From Arthrinium phaeospermum (taxonomy: Eukaryota > Ascomycota > Sordariomycetes > Amphisphaeriales > Apiosporaceae): DNA of 64,000 bases. Each line of letters opens with the position of its first letter. Position 1 is the first letter of the stretch. The stretch lies in assembly GCA_006503535.1 (NCBI GenBank), contig QYRS01000002.1:4030001-4094000 (forward strand), given 5' to 3'. The notes below the pieces were generated by a model, which was given only the letters and a program-made list of their open reading frames with translations, did not search any database and was not told the DNA's origin. This document shows, piece after piece, positions 1 through 11,623 of this stretch. A program made the translations under genes and the position numbers.

Positions 1-3000
1 TAATTTTGCCCGGGAGATCCCTTGTGTTCTTTTGTTTCCCCCTACATATCGCATTATGCCGGCCGCATCGCATGGCCTGACGATTCGTACGTCATACAGA
101 GGAGCGGGAGGCGGGAAAAGCTGTTGGATCAAGCAGCCGCCCGCCTGGGCCACCATGCCCGGCGCCCAGGTTGGAGCTTGGGCAGCTATATAAATGTCTT
201 GTCTTTCAATGCCACGAGGCGTAAATGTGGTGCCCCGACCAGCAATGGCATGTCATGGTGGGATGGTGGGGTGACCGACTATATCCGCCCGGAAAGTAGC
301 AACTTCCGTCAGTTGGTTAATAAAGGGGGTGGTTGCGCAGTGGTTGTGGGTTGGTTTACCTAGTTCGATGGGCGTTGAGGATTTCGATTCCGGACGGGCC
401 CCAGAAAACGGCTTGTCCCCAATATATAGATTATGCCCCATATGACAGAACGAGGGAACAGGGATAAAAAAGTACTGGGCTTGGGGCGTAATGGCGCGGA
501 TCACTTGTGATACATCACTCGCGCATGAGGAAAGCAAAAGCTGACAGCCCGCCTGAGCATGGGAAGCTGAGCGTCTAGATTGTACAGCAGAAGTACTGCC
601 TGAAGGCGGCATGGTTGATTGGCCGGCGCTGGCGTGTATTCCAGAAACCACAGCCAGAAGAATGTTGCAAAAACTGTACCTAGGCACTAGGCGCCTAGTA
701 GTATATAGCCTAGCAACCGTATATGTGATCTGCACCGAACGCAATGTCAAACAACTACTTACCTAATTATCTACCCGGTTCCCCAAGACGGCCATCTGCG
801 CGTCGGGCTCTGGACCCGTCGACCATCCATTGTAAAAACAAGTTGGGTTTGATGAGGAAAAGCACGCAAAACAGCCCAGGAAGCTGCTGACAAAGTGGCA
901 TCCTTTGCTGGGTCTCGTCTCTTAATATGGGGACCATCAAATTACCGGCTGCGGGTGCGCACCAAATACACACGACATCCTCGCTCTCTCGCTCTCATAA
1001 TTCTACATGGCAGGCTTGCAAGCGGACATGGAATCCTATGCCTTCGGTGTTAAGGGAGGGAGGGCTAAGTAACTCTGTTAGGTAGCAAAACTGTGAGTCA
1101 TTGGTCCGCCGTTGGAATGGTGGTTTCATTCGCAATCGATAAGAGGCGCGCCGTTCCGTTCCGGTGCGTCTTCGAGATTGCTCCAGTTGGCATAGATTAG
1201 AGCTGAAGATGCGATGGCGTATGTACAGCTCTCACGGTCTGTTTCCGTTCCAGACCCAAAAAGACCAGAGAGATTGTCGGGCGAGCGCGCTGGGGGGTGG
1301 ATAAACGGCTATTTTAGAGACCAGGGAGCCAGGGCACGCCATGTTTCCAGTTCTTCCTTAGCACTTCTTGATGCGTCAGCTGTATCTCCACTGCAAAAGG
1401 GAAGGATCAACGGAATGGCACAATGGACCTTCCTTGGGTTCGGCTTGGGGGGTGCAGTGCCGGCTGTTGGAAGATGTCGTTTCATCGCGAGGTAGAATGT
1501 GGATCAAACATGGAGTCCATGAAGTAGCCAAATCATGAACGAGAAACATATTTTCCCCGTTGGTTAGGCACAGACTCGCCGGTTCCATTGTTGATGGATG
1601 CATATCTCTGCCATCTGTTGCATCCAAAGCGGGAGCAAAAAAGAAAGTGAATCCGGCGCGATGGGAGCTCAATTCAAGATTATATTCTTCCGAACGAAAG
1701 GAAAGGAGTTGATTGGTAGACGTCAAGCAGTATCTTCTCATTGCGATCAAAGTTTACTACTATGCTGGGAATGAGATGTAAGGCAACCGCCAGATGCCAT
1801 TGGTCCTTCTACTTTGAAACATCTATGCTTGGGTCTGCATATGCTCGGGGATGGAGATTATCATTTTTGGAGTGCAAGCAGAAAGTGCAAGGTACAGAGA
1901 CAGCTAACAGACAGTGTGGAGTACACTTTGTAATGAGTGCAGTGCGCAGTGCATGGGTAGTATCGGGACTCAACGGCGAACTATTCAACCCTGTCACACC
2001 TTGCTGGATAGGATGGCCAGGACTCACTTGCACTACGATCTCCAGGTTCCAAGTTGTGCCTTCTGGGCTGGCTGTGCAGCTCGCAAGCGGCCGCGGGAAT
2101 AAACCATCGGTACTTTATCGTTTGGCTGTAGGTATTCTGTCTTGATTATCCCACTTACTCCCGATTCCAACAGGGGAATAGACGAGCAGTAATATTCGGA
2201 ATTCCCTATTCTCGTAGAGACTAGACCGGTCTATTCTTGCAAGGGCTTTAGCTGTTGCAGCAGTGGGAGCATTTCCATGACATTCCCATCGGCTCAGGGG
2301 CGTGGATACACAACAACCTAGGTAGAAATCGGACGAAGAGCTTCGCAAAGCCTTGTTTGCTTTCAATGCTTCAACCAATTCATCGCCACTCCAGACAAAT
2401 CGCATGAATGGGCTCGGTCAAACGCAACTTGGAGGGAGGAGGCCTGCAGGCAATCGCCCCCAGGGCAGAAGGAGACGAAGACGAAGTACATTGATGTTGG
2501 GCAACAGCAACTGGGCGCAGTCCAGTCCCTCTCACTCTTTGTACAGCGAGCGGTGCTTTGACATAGTGGGATGCGGAATGAGGCACGGGACCGATGTCCG
2601 CTTGAGCCCCCTCTGATGGTTATTGTTTGGGGGTGGTGTGGATGCTTCGGCACGTCACTGATCACAACGAGTTGCCCTACTGTTTGTTCATGAGATGACA
2701 TTTGCATAGCAGTTCCAAATCCTGTAAACAAGCAATACCGCTATGCATACCGAGCACACCTCTTTTGCTCTCCTCATTCTCAACCGTGGCATGATGCAGA
2801 AGGTTGCGTGCGACTTGTTGACTCTGGAGCAGCACCCGTTCTTGCTTAGCGCGAAAGCTAAGGAAATGGCGAGGTACCACCCAACACCCTTGAAGAAGTG
2901 TCAATCAATGTTCCATGGTACCTACATCCTTGACCTACAAAGAGCCGTCCCTTAACTCTGAGATCTCGTGCAGACATCATTACAGCATACAGGCACAGCG

Positions 3001-4100
3001 GAAGCAGCAGCAGCAGCAGTAGTTTGCAGGAAGGCTAGGCGTATTTTGCGGGACTTGGCCTGCCATGTACATGCAGGTTCTAGGTAGGGTCGCCCAGGGC
3101 GCCGTGTACTATCAAGGTAGCAGCACGGGCATGTATTGCGGTACATATATTTATTGTTGATGGCTGCTAGGTACTGGACTCCGTAGAGTCCGAATATCTC
3201 GATCTGGCATTGGTGCTGTAAGGCCAACAAGATAGCCGCGACCGAGACGCTTCACATGCCGAGCATCAGAGCATGCCTGATGCCTCAGATAAAACCAATT
3301 GGGCTGAGGCTTGAGGTTAATGGCAGCAAATACGAACAGGTCAACTGACGATTTGTGTTCGTTCGACCTGCCTGATCGAACTGGACATCTATCTATTGCC
3401 TTCCGTCCCCCTCTCCAATCATCTGGGCTAACATGGATGGACGCGCTTGGGCTCTTGCTTCCCTAGCAGCTCATTATTGCAACATGGAGGAATCCCACTT
3501 TTGTATTTCCTGCCTAAAGGGGCCGGTCGTTAGAGGAAGAGAAGGATTTTTATTTTTTATTTTATTTTTTGGTTCAAAAAAAGAAGAAGAAAATAAAGAG
3601 AGAGAGAGAACTTGCGGAAGCAATTATACACGTACATGCAATGCAGCATGCATGTCCCTCAATGATAGGAAAGTCTGGGAACTCCATCCAATATTCTCCT
3701 CTTCGACGTACATGCAGCGGGCGAACCCATCATTCTGACAAATAACCAAGACATTATCACTTTTATATCTCATGCGCTGGTCGCTGCATACTGTGACTCT
3801 GAAAAAGGAACAAGTTTGGAGGACTAGAAAATACCAATCTCGGGATTTCGTCTGTTGTTTGTTGCTGCCGGACCGTCCTTGTCGCAAAGAAAGTGGACGA
3901 CGATGGTAGGTTGTATTGATACCACCACCACATTAGTCAAGCCAAGCGCAAGCGCAGAAGCCAATCGCACAAGTCGCCAGTGCCGGTGGCAGCGCCAGTG
4001 GTACGGCTGGTCTACCTCTCTCTCACTAATAAAATTGATGGAAAAGAAGTCAGGGTGTCAGTGCTTTTTGGGCAAAGTCCCGGCTCCATGTTCCATGCGA
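1..4100. other. Gene-poor upstream region
   Basis: I see no supportable gene here. Frames on both strands are short (mostly under 170 codons), lack recognisable domains, and cannot be joined through plausible GT-AG introns. Small simple-sequence patches occur, for example a CAG-type run near 3001-3025 and an A/G-rich GA repeat near 3580-3612. The stretch may hold distal regulatory DNA or remnants too old to recognise. Confidence 0.6.
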
Positions 4101-5273
4101 TTTTTTGATCCATCCATTGATGATCCATCCTCCTCCCTCTCCCCCCCCTCCCCCTACCTTGGGCCTAGTCTTGCGTAGTGGTTGATTGGGCCGTGTGCCC
4201 CCCGATCCCTCCCACCTGGCCTGTGGCCCCCCTCCTGCATTTTTGTTCTTAACCCAACTCCCCTCCATTCGATCAGATCCATCCGCGCGCCCACTCCCGC
4301 CCACCTCGTCCGCTCACTCACCTCGAGTCAATTTATCCAGCACACTCTAATCAACACTGGGCCCCATCGTCAACGGTCGCCCGCCACTTCTCTCACATCT
4401 TCCTCTCTCCTTCGATTGTTCTCCTCTCTACTAAACAGTGGACAAGGTGACAACAACGTGGAAAGCACCGACGACGACGAAGACGACGACGACGACAACT
4501 CCAACGCGACTCGGGATTGCATCATTTGTTGAGAAGGTTTGCTGAGAGTCGTCTTGTGTGTGGTCCGCCATTTTTCCCCCTACATAGCTCGACAAGCAAC
4601 GCGCACGCGGCACATCTCAAGACCAAGGTGCAGGTAGCGAAGGAAGCCACGAGTGAAAGGGAGACCCAGGAAAACACGACCTCCAAGACAAAGAGCGTGC
4701 CCGAAGAGGAAATACCACAAGGTCTCGGGTCCTTATTTTTTTTTTCTCGAACCATCATCGGGCATAGTCGTCTTGACCAAGCAAGACAAGCACAGCCAGA
4801 CGAATATATATCGAAGCATTGAAGACATCCTTCGAACCTACCGACTTCCACACTTCCACGCGCCTTGCCGCCAGGAATCCCAGCTCGCTTCTCTGCATCT
4901 CCTTGTCTGCGCCGCGCAAGTTTGGAAATTCTCACACCGGTCTGCGAGCTCATTCGTTTCGCCCGCCACCTGCGTTGTCGCACTGATTCAGATTCGGCAC
5001 TGCTATATTGCGCCGCGCATCTCGGATCCTCTGCTCTGTACCCTCCAGTGCGCATTCTTGACAGTCATTCGCCCAGCTTTGTACCAGCATAACTGGTGAG
5101 ACCGAGCTTCCCATAGAGGCCGCCTCTGCACTGCGAATTGACAGCCACCTTTCGATTGCCACCGAACGAGCGGCGTCTGTCCTGCACAACTAGTGCGCAG
5201 GCATACTTCAACACGACATTCACCTACACAGTACTCCAGGTGCCACAAGTCTCGAGAGACACATTGTGTCACG
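4101..5273 (+). promoter_or_regulatory. Pyrimidine-rich leader/promoter of BEM1
   Basis: The 1.2 kb before the BEM1 start is rich in C/T runs (for example 4130-4160 and 4380-4430) and ends close to an ATG that opens a six-base first exon. CT-rich promoters and long 5' leaders are common in filamentous ascomycetes. An ACG/GAC trinucleotide run lies near 4470-4497. No coding frame here looks like a protein family. The transcription start cannot be placed from sequence alone. Confidence 0.45.
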
Positions 5274-7352
5274 ATGAAGGTACGCCATTAAACCCAGCGC
5301 TTGCCCGCCCCCTCTACATCCCCGTTCCCCTCCCCCTCTGGTGCGCCTCGTCTCTCGGTATTGCTATATCCTTCTGCAGAAGGAGCCATTTGCGATCGTA
5401 ACCGTGTTCTTGGGTTGCCAAAGATATCCTCCACTATGCCCGCCTCCACGTCCAATTCCACACGCGCACTACTCACCTCAGACTGTACTATTGCTAACTT
5501 GCTTCGCGCGATCCAGGCCCTCAGAAGATCCATCAAGGGCGACAAGGACAAGAATCCTCAAATTGGCATTGGACCGAAATCGGCTGTGGCCATCGTGCCA
5601 CCGAAGAAGGTCAGTAGCACGGCATGAGGGACTTCAGCACTACTGTCCATGTGCCTCCACGTTCGGGATCCTGAGGCTAACGCTCGTACTTGACAGGTCA
5701 TTCGAGCTCTCTACGACTATTCCGCTCAGTCAAACCAGGAACTCAGCTTTTCGCGAGGCGACTTTTTCCACGTCATTGGCCGCGAGAACGATTCCGACTG
5801 GTACGAAGCATGCAATCCTGCCCTACCCGACGCACGTGGCCTTGTGCCAGTGGCATTCTTCCAAGCTTTGGGACGAACCGAGAGAGACAGCGGACAGTCG
5901 GACTCTCCCGGACGTTTGTCGGCCGGAAAGAACCCGGACCATGATTCGGGCTACTCCGAGACGAATGCTTCCTCTTTGCCCCCAACACCTGCGCAAAGCC
6001 AGCGAAGCTCGAAGCAAGGTATGAAGTCGGGTGCTATGGTTTATGGTATTGTCATGTACGACTTTGTCGCCGAACGTTCCGATGAGTTAGAAGCCAAGGC
6101 CGGCGAGGCTGTCATAGTCATTGCGCAATCGAACCCCGAGTGGTTCGTTGCCAAACCAATTGGCAGACTCGGAGGGCCCGGTCTCATACCTGTGTCCTTC
6201 ATCGAAATCCGGGACATGGGATCTGACGCCCCCGTTGGCAACGCACAAGATGCCGTACGACGAGCGAACATACCAAAGGTCGAAGAATGGAAAAAGATGG
6301 CAGCCGACTACAAGAACAGCAGCATCACCCTGGGCAAGTTCGCGCCCGGCAGCGAACCGGAAGGCATGGAGCAAGCCATGGGTCGCATGAGCATCCAGCA
6401 GCAACAAGCAGGCAGCCGCACAAGCCAGCAGGCCGGTTCTGGGAATTATTCGGCACAGTCGCCGCAACAGCAAAGCACACAACAAGACTTCCAGAGCGCG
6501 GGGTCACAACTACTTGCGCCCATTTCTGCGCGCATACCACGCTATTGTTTCGCCGAGGAGAAGTACTGGTTCGTCATCGAGACACAGCTGGAAGATGGTC
6601 GCCAGTGGGAGCTTTCTCGCTACTATGAAGACTTCTATGATTTCCAGATCGCTCTGTTGACCGAATTCCCTGCCGAGGCCGGGAACACAAACACCCAAAA
6701 GCGCACGCTTCCTTACATGCCTGGCCCCGTTAACTACGTGACCGACCAGATCACCGAAGGACGGCTGCACAACCTGGATGCCTATGTGAAGAACCTGCTG
6801 GGACAGCCCGAGTACATCTCAAGGTGCAACCTCGTGAAGCAGTTCTTTGCACCGAGAGAAGGCGACTACGAGATCGACATGCCGAACGGCGACGAGTACA
6901 GGCTCTCAGGGGGCTCTGCCCACTCGTCAGCTGATTCGCCTAGAGGTGCATCGAGACAATCCTCCAAGAACAACCTGAACGGCAATGGCTACGGCGGCCT
7001 CTCGGCTGCTCCGCGCCAAATGCAGAATGGCCAACCAGAGATGACTCGCCAGGGATCATCGGTATCACAACCGTCCCAAGCCTCGCTATCTCCTGGCATA
7101 AGCCAACCCGTCTCGGCATTCAAAGTGAAACTGTTCTACAATGGCGACACTTTCCTGATCCGGGTACCCTCGGACACCGATTTCCAGCTACTTTACGAGA
7201 AAATATCAGAACGAACCAAGCCGTCCGGTGGACTGCAGCTGTTCTACCGTGACGAGGCCAGCGGGGACAAGTTGAGCCTGATGAGCGACGACGACCTCAA
7301 CTACGCCTTGGACCACAACGAAAAGCTCGTAATTTTTGTTGAGCAAGATTGA
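5274..7352 (+). CDS. bem1: Bem1/Scd2-type polarity scaffold (SH3-SH3-PX-PB1)
   Basis: Three exons: 5274-5279 (only Met-Lys), 5517-5609 and 5697-7352, joined by GT-AG introns of 237 and 87 nt, giving 584 residues. Two SH3 domains are visible: ALYDY starts the first (about residues 34-90) and YGIVMYDF the second (about 150-207). A PX domain follows (about 314-425, with the RYYEDFYDFQ block), and a C-terminal PB1 domain at about 507-584 contains the acidic DDDLNYALD segment. This order is specific to Bem1 of budding yeast and Scd2 of fission yeast. That family binds Cdc42 effectors and the Cdc24 exchange factor (through PB1) at the growing tip to drive polarised growth. The tiny first exon is required because the second exon has no suitable in-frame ATG. 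The frame is intact. Confidence 0.95.
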
Positions 7353-8876
7353 GGATGAGCAAATCCTTCGGAAGAGAGTGCTACAGTTTTTTCGCTTCTT
7401 AATATACCCCCTTTTTCAGCTGTTCCGTGTGTCTGCCATATATTATTATTACCTCGCGGTGAAAACTCCTTCGATGACCGTCCATCGCTCTTGACCAGTT
7501 CATACAGCTTACTATCTGCAATTCCTTTCTATTCTTTGCACAAATTTCTCAATCGTTTAAGCCTATCAGGCTTGCCGGTACTCGCCTGCTCGGGCTACCA
7601 CTGCTCACGCAGAATAGCTGGACGCTCTTCTCAGTTCAGGAGTTCCAAACGCGAAGGAATACGTTCCTGCTTCTCAATGGAGCTGGTGTCGCTGGGTACC
7701 TCGCCCATTCCCTAGAGCGGCAACACAAGAAAAGCACTCGGTGGTTTTATTTTGGCCGGGCAAGGGGGAACAGACCCGGTTCGATTTCTCGATCCTACAC
7801 GGGCCTTTTTTCAGGCGGATGGATGTATGTACGGGTCCCGCTGCCTTTCAACTATGGGCGTTCTATTTTCTGGAAAATCACATACAATTCCATGCCACTC
7901 ACAACCATCCACCCCCTTTTCCTCCTTTTTCTATTCTGTTCTCTTTTCCTTCTGCGATGGCGGCTCGCTTTACGAAAGAAAAAAACATCTTTTTTTTCCT
8001 CTTCGCCTCTTTCCCAGGTCGGGATACGTATATATTTCACGGAGCGTTGGGGCTTGGTTGGGCCGTTGATCACTACAGCGTTACAGTTTCGGCGATGGGG
8101 CTTATAGGGCATTTATTTACCTATAAGACCTTGTCTGGGCAGAGAAACAAGCTGGCTGGTTTTACATGGAGGAGGCAGGCAGGCAGGCAGGCAGGCAAGC
8201 CATGACGAAAGGAGCGAGAGTCAAAGCCACCACCGCAACGATGTCACTTGGAGGGGGGTGGGGTGGGGTCATGCTCGGGGATGGATGAAGAGGGGGATGG
8301 TATATAGTGAGCGACCGAGCAGGGAATTGGTTCATGATTGGTCACGCATGCAATGATGAGGTATATGATAAGGGATCCAACGAGAGAAGAGAGGGATAGG
8401 TTAGGACGGCGAATATTATAAATCCATTTTTTACAAAATCATCTGCTTCTACATACAGACGACGTGAAGGTACATACATGTACATACTGGTATCATAATT
8501 AATAGTTATCGCAATCTTGACGGTTTTCTCCCCAACATGAACCCGTACTGTATGCTAAATTCCCTTTGCTATTGTTGTAAGTACAGTGGCAATGCTAATG
8601 ATCTAGAGCGCAGTGATGGTTCATGGGCTCGCTACCACGAAGTCGACATAACAAAGATAAAACAGATCCCCGTAGGCACCTAGACGACAACTCCTGAAAA
8701 AGCCTTGCGCCACGCCAGACCACCATGCAAACAGTCCGATGTACACAGATAAAGCGACTGCTGTTGCTGTTGAATACACAAGCTCCAAACGCCTTTTTCC
8801 CTGACTTACAAAAGCCTGTTCTTGCCCAACATCATGGGCCAACAGTCTTGGTATGATGTGAATCGCGGTCCTTTGG
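7353..8876. other. Intergenic, tail-to-tail, with AGGC microsatellite
   Basis: This lies between the 3' ends of BEM1 (+) and the CENP-B-like gene (-), so it holds both 3' UTRs. It is T/C-rich near 7890-7950 and carries an AGGC tetranucleotide run at about 8172-8197. I see no supported gene. Confidence 0.6.
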
Positions 8877-9965
8877 CTAAACGACAACGTGGGTGCTCAT
8901 GTGCTCAACAGCCTCCTTAATGGTTCTGAGCATGCGATGGTTCACGCAGAAGGGGCATCGCAGCGGACGGTCACTCTGCGATATGGGCCCACCACTCGTG
9001 ATCGGTGTCAGCGTCAACTCCTCAGGCGCCTGAGGGGTGAAGCGGGCAGCGGATCTGGGAGGGCCCGGCTGAGGAGGTGGGGCGTGGCCTGGCGTGGACA
9101 AGCCGGCGATGGGCGGCAGACCCGACTCCTGACGTTCTCGCTCCTCGCGGACAGCAGCCGCCTCGGCTTCTGCATCCGCCTCTTCCTGCTGCAGGGCTCG
9201 CAGGGCGTTCTGGAGGACGACCTCGGGGTCTTCGTCGGTGAACGCGTCCACTTCCGGCGCCACCATGGGGTTGTGCACGGCGGCGGGGTTCTCGATGCGA
9301 CGGACAATCTCGTCGCGAACCCGGGCGCAGGTGCCGAGGGAGGCTTCGACGCCCACGACCCTCATGACGGCATCGCGAATGGCAGCGGGGCTGGTCTCTT
9401 GGTTGATGGTCATGAAGCGAGGCACGGCGTCGACGAGATAGGGGATGTCGTCGGCAGGGTTAGGTGCACTGCCATGGCGGCGCTGTCGTCGTATCAGGAG
9501 TCCGTAGCGCTTCTTGAAGCGATGGATCCAGCCGGGCGAGAACTCGGGAGGGTTCTCGTCCTTGTAGCGCGGCAGCTGGGAGAAGATGGACTTGGCCTTC
9601 TCGGCCAGCTCCTCGTTGGAGGGGTTGCGGCCCGAGGAGACGACCTGGCCGTGCCAGAGCAGGACGAGCTTCTCGACGTCGGGCCAATTGCCGAAGCGCA
9701 GGCGCGACCCACTGAATTGGCTGTCGTTGTCGAGGCGGGCATACTTGGGGGAGAGGGAGTGGGAGATGGTGGACTGGGAAATGTGCTGGCCGAATTGGCT
9801 GTAGAACCACTCGATGCAGGCCTTGTGACTGGGGCGGGTGGTTTGCGAATGCGCCCAGCGGCGGAGGGCGCGTCGCTGGTCGAGCGTCAGGGAGTGGCGC
9901 TCCTTGGGGCTTTCGACCGAGACGGTTGAGTCGTCGGGGTCGTTAGTCACGTCCATGGCCGACAT
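8877..9965 (-). CDS. CENP-B/Tc5-type HTH DNA-binding protein with zinc finger
   Basis: Single exon, 362 residues from the first true ATG at 9965. The open frame extends upstream, but only from a TTG. Residues about 26-80 form a CENP-B N-terminal-like helix-turn-helix (LTLDQRRALRRWAH onward). Residues about 90-158 match the second HTH of Tc5/CENP-B proteins (FSPGWIHRFKKRYGL near its end). The middle is acidic and Glu/Ala-rich with a predicted coiled stretch, then Pro-rich. The last 27 residues hold C-x2-C-x14-H-x3-H (CPFC to HMSTH), a possible zinc finger. No DDE transposase domain follows, so this looks like a host gene derived from a pogo/Tc5-like transposase. By analogy with CENP-B and fission-yeast Abp1/Cbh it should bind DNA in the nucleus. 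Its target is not visible from sequence. Confidence 0.8.
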   Translation of the reverse strand: MSAMDVTNDPDDSTVSVESPKERHSLTLDQRRALRRWAHSQTTRPSHKACIEWFYSQFGQHISQSTISHSLSPKYARLDNDSQFSGSRLRFGNWPDVEKLVLLWHGQVVSSGRNPSNEELAEKAKSIFSQLPRYKDENPPEFSPGWIHRFKKRYGLLIRRQRRHGSAPNPADDIPYLVDAVPRFMTINQETSPAAIRDAVMRVVGVEASLGTCARVRDEIVRRIENPAAVHNPMVAPEVDAFTDEDPEVVLQNALRALQQEEADAEAEAAAVREERERQESGLPPIAGLSTPGHAPPPQPGPPRSAARFTPQAPEELTLTPITSGGPISQSDRPLRCPFCVNHRMLRTIKEAVEHMSTHVVV

Positions 9966-10474
9966 TATGACGACGGCGGGGACTTTGGGTTCAATGGGAT
10001 TTAGTTGAACGGGATAGTTCAAGATGCAATTTCGGTCCTCCCTCCTACTCTTCGCAATTGAATAAGTTGGTGGTTATTCGCCCGACGGGCGCGTTGCCAG
10101 AGTGGGAATCGACTTGACGCGATCCTGTCTACTCAATTATGTGGGCATAGTGCTTTGTCGGGGAGTGCAGGTGTTAGTCTAGGCGCGTGGTGGGGGAACT
10201 GGACTGGAGGCCGGAGGTGGATTGTGGGATTAGCAAGGTTGAATATTCACGAAGGGAAACTTGCAGGAAAGAAGACGAGAGAAACCGAAAAGGAACGAAT
10301 ATGACTTTGGGCGAGGTAATATTGACTTGGCCAGCAGAAGGAGAGGCGGCCCCACTTCTGCCTCATTGGCTGCTACGGGGAAAGGCACGTGCTTTTTGCA
10401 ATATCCATCTAACCATCCGTCGTTCATGCATTTTGCCCGTGTAACCACCACTGCCTGCAACTGACTTGCATCTT
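9966..10474 (-). promoter_or_regulatory. Upstream region of the CENP-B-like gene
   Basis: About 500 nt between the start of the CENP-B-like gene and the 3' end of the secreted-protein gene, both on the minus strand. It should hold the promoter of the former. No recognisable motif or gene is seen. Confidence 0.4.
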
Positions 10475-10977
10475 TCAGGAGTGACCCACAACCACCCTTT
10501 GACTGGCATTGACCGTAGCGGCACCCTCAGCCAAGTCGTTCATTTGGCACATCTGCTCGATCTGGCTCGCGTAGTCGGAAACCTGGGCGCAGGTCAGATC
10601 CGTCGTTTGGAGCTCTGCTCCGCAGAGCTTGACAGCGGCCGAGCCCTGCGTCACAAGCGTGGTACAATCTGCATATCCCCCCAAAAGGGATTGGAGAGTC
10701 GTCGTTAGTAGATTTATGAAGCCATTGGGATACTTATTCTATCTGATTCCCAGGGAGAATAAGACGAAACGTGTGGCAACTTACCAGTACCATCGTGGGG
10801 ACAGTCGCCTCCTCGATCATAGAGTTGGTTGACGCAAGCCTTTACGTCTTCGATTGCCGGCGAGCTGTTCGTGGTTAGGCAGCCCACGTCGCCCTGCCGA
10901 ATCTCGGTATGGAAGGGAGCCCAAGTGAGTACGGGGCTGGATAGAGCCGCAATGGCGATGGCCTGGGTGAACTGCAT
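10475..10977 (-). CDS. Small secreted cysteine-containing protein
   Basis: Two exons, 10785-10977 and 10475-10668, joined by a 116-nt GT-AG intron in phase 1, giving 128 residues. The start at 10977 opens a hydrophobic signal-peptide-like segment (MQFTQAIAIAALSSPVLTWA). The mature part carries six cysteines in an even spread (GCLT, ACVN, DCPH, DCTT, LCGA, TCAQ) plus one more in QMCQM, and a potential N-glycosylation site (NSS). Spacing and size resemble small secreted fungal proteins with an all-helical Cys-rich fold, but I cannot assign a family. A role outside the cell or at the wall is inference. An upstream in-frame ATG at 11004 would put charged residues before the signal and is less likely. 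Confidence 0.65.
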
Positions 10978-11623
10978 CTTGGGCTTCTTCAATCTGCAGT
11001 GCATACATGTTTAAACACTTGTCTCTATGCTTAGAGGGCCACGGATTAATATACCTCTCGGCTGCCGTCAGATTCATGGAGGTGGGCACGTAACAAAACG
11101 TTGCAATAGTTTGCTAGCATCCGTCACACTCAGCATTGCGAAGCGAAAGCGTTGCGTATCTCGGTGGTACATGGTATACGAAAGGCAAGGCCAACGGATC
11201 GCCGTAAATGGTTGAACCGCGTCGAGCCCAATAGCTGCCGACTTGTGCTTCGCCGCTGTGGTACATGTTGGATCACGACAGGGAAACAAGTCGCTCGCAC
11301 ATTCGAGAGGCAATGGCTCAGATTGTCACGTCTCTGTCGTTCAGTCTTCTTCATCAGGTGTTTGAGTATTTCTCATGAGGATACTAATTACAAGTAAATA
11401 ACTATATATAATTGCAGTATGATTTTACTGTCAGATCCAACTCCCGTATTCCGAATTGCAGTTGCGCATGTGTAACGTAGGTAGACTATGGTTATGGGCG
11501 CGTACCAGCGGCAGTTTCTGAAGGCGGAGTATTGACCACATCAAGCCTTGCTATCAGAAGGTCTGTCTCTTCCGTCTTCCCTGCGCATCAACTTAGTTAT
11601 ACGTGTCTTGGCAGCTCATGCAC
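10978..11623. other. Intergenic between two minus-strand genes
   Basis: About 650 nt holding the promoter of the secreted-protein gene and the 3' UTR of the WHPD-protein gene. No coding frame here shows family features. Confidence 0.5.

Noticed and set aside
1..4100. Short frames as small genes
   Set aside because: Many begin at non-ATG codons, none has a signal peptide plus conserved pattern or a workable intron structure.
8889..9929. 346-codon plus-strand frame
   Set aside because: It is antisense to the CENP-B-like gene, its protein is low-complexity Gly/Arg/Leu-rich, and the opposite strand carries recognisable HTH domains.
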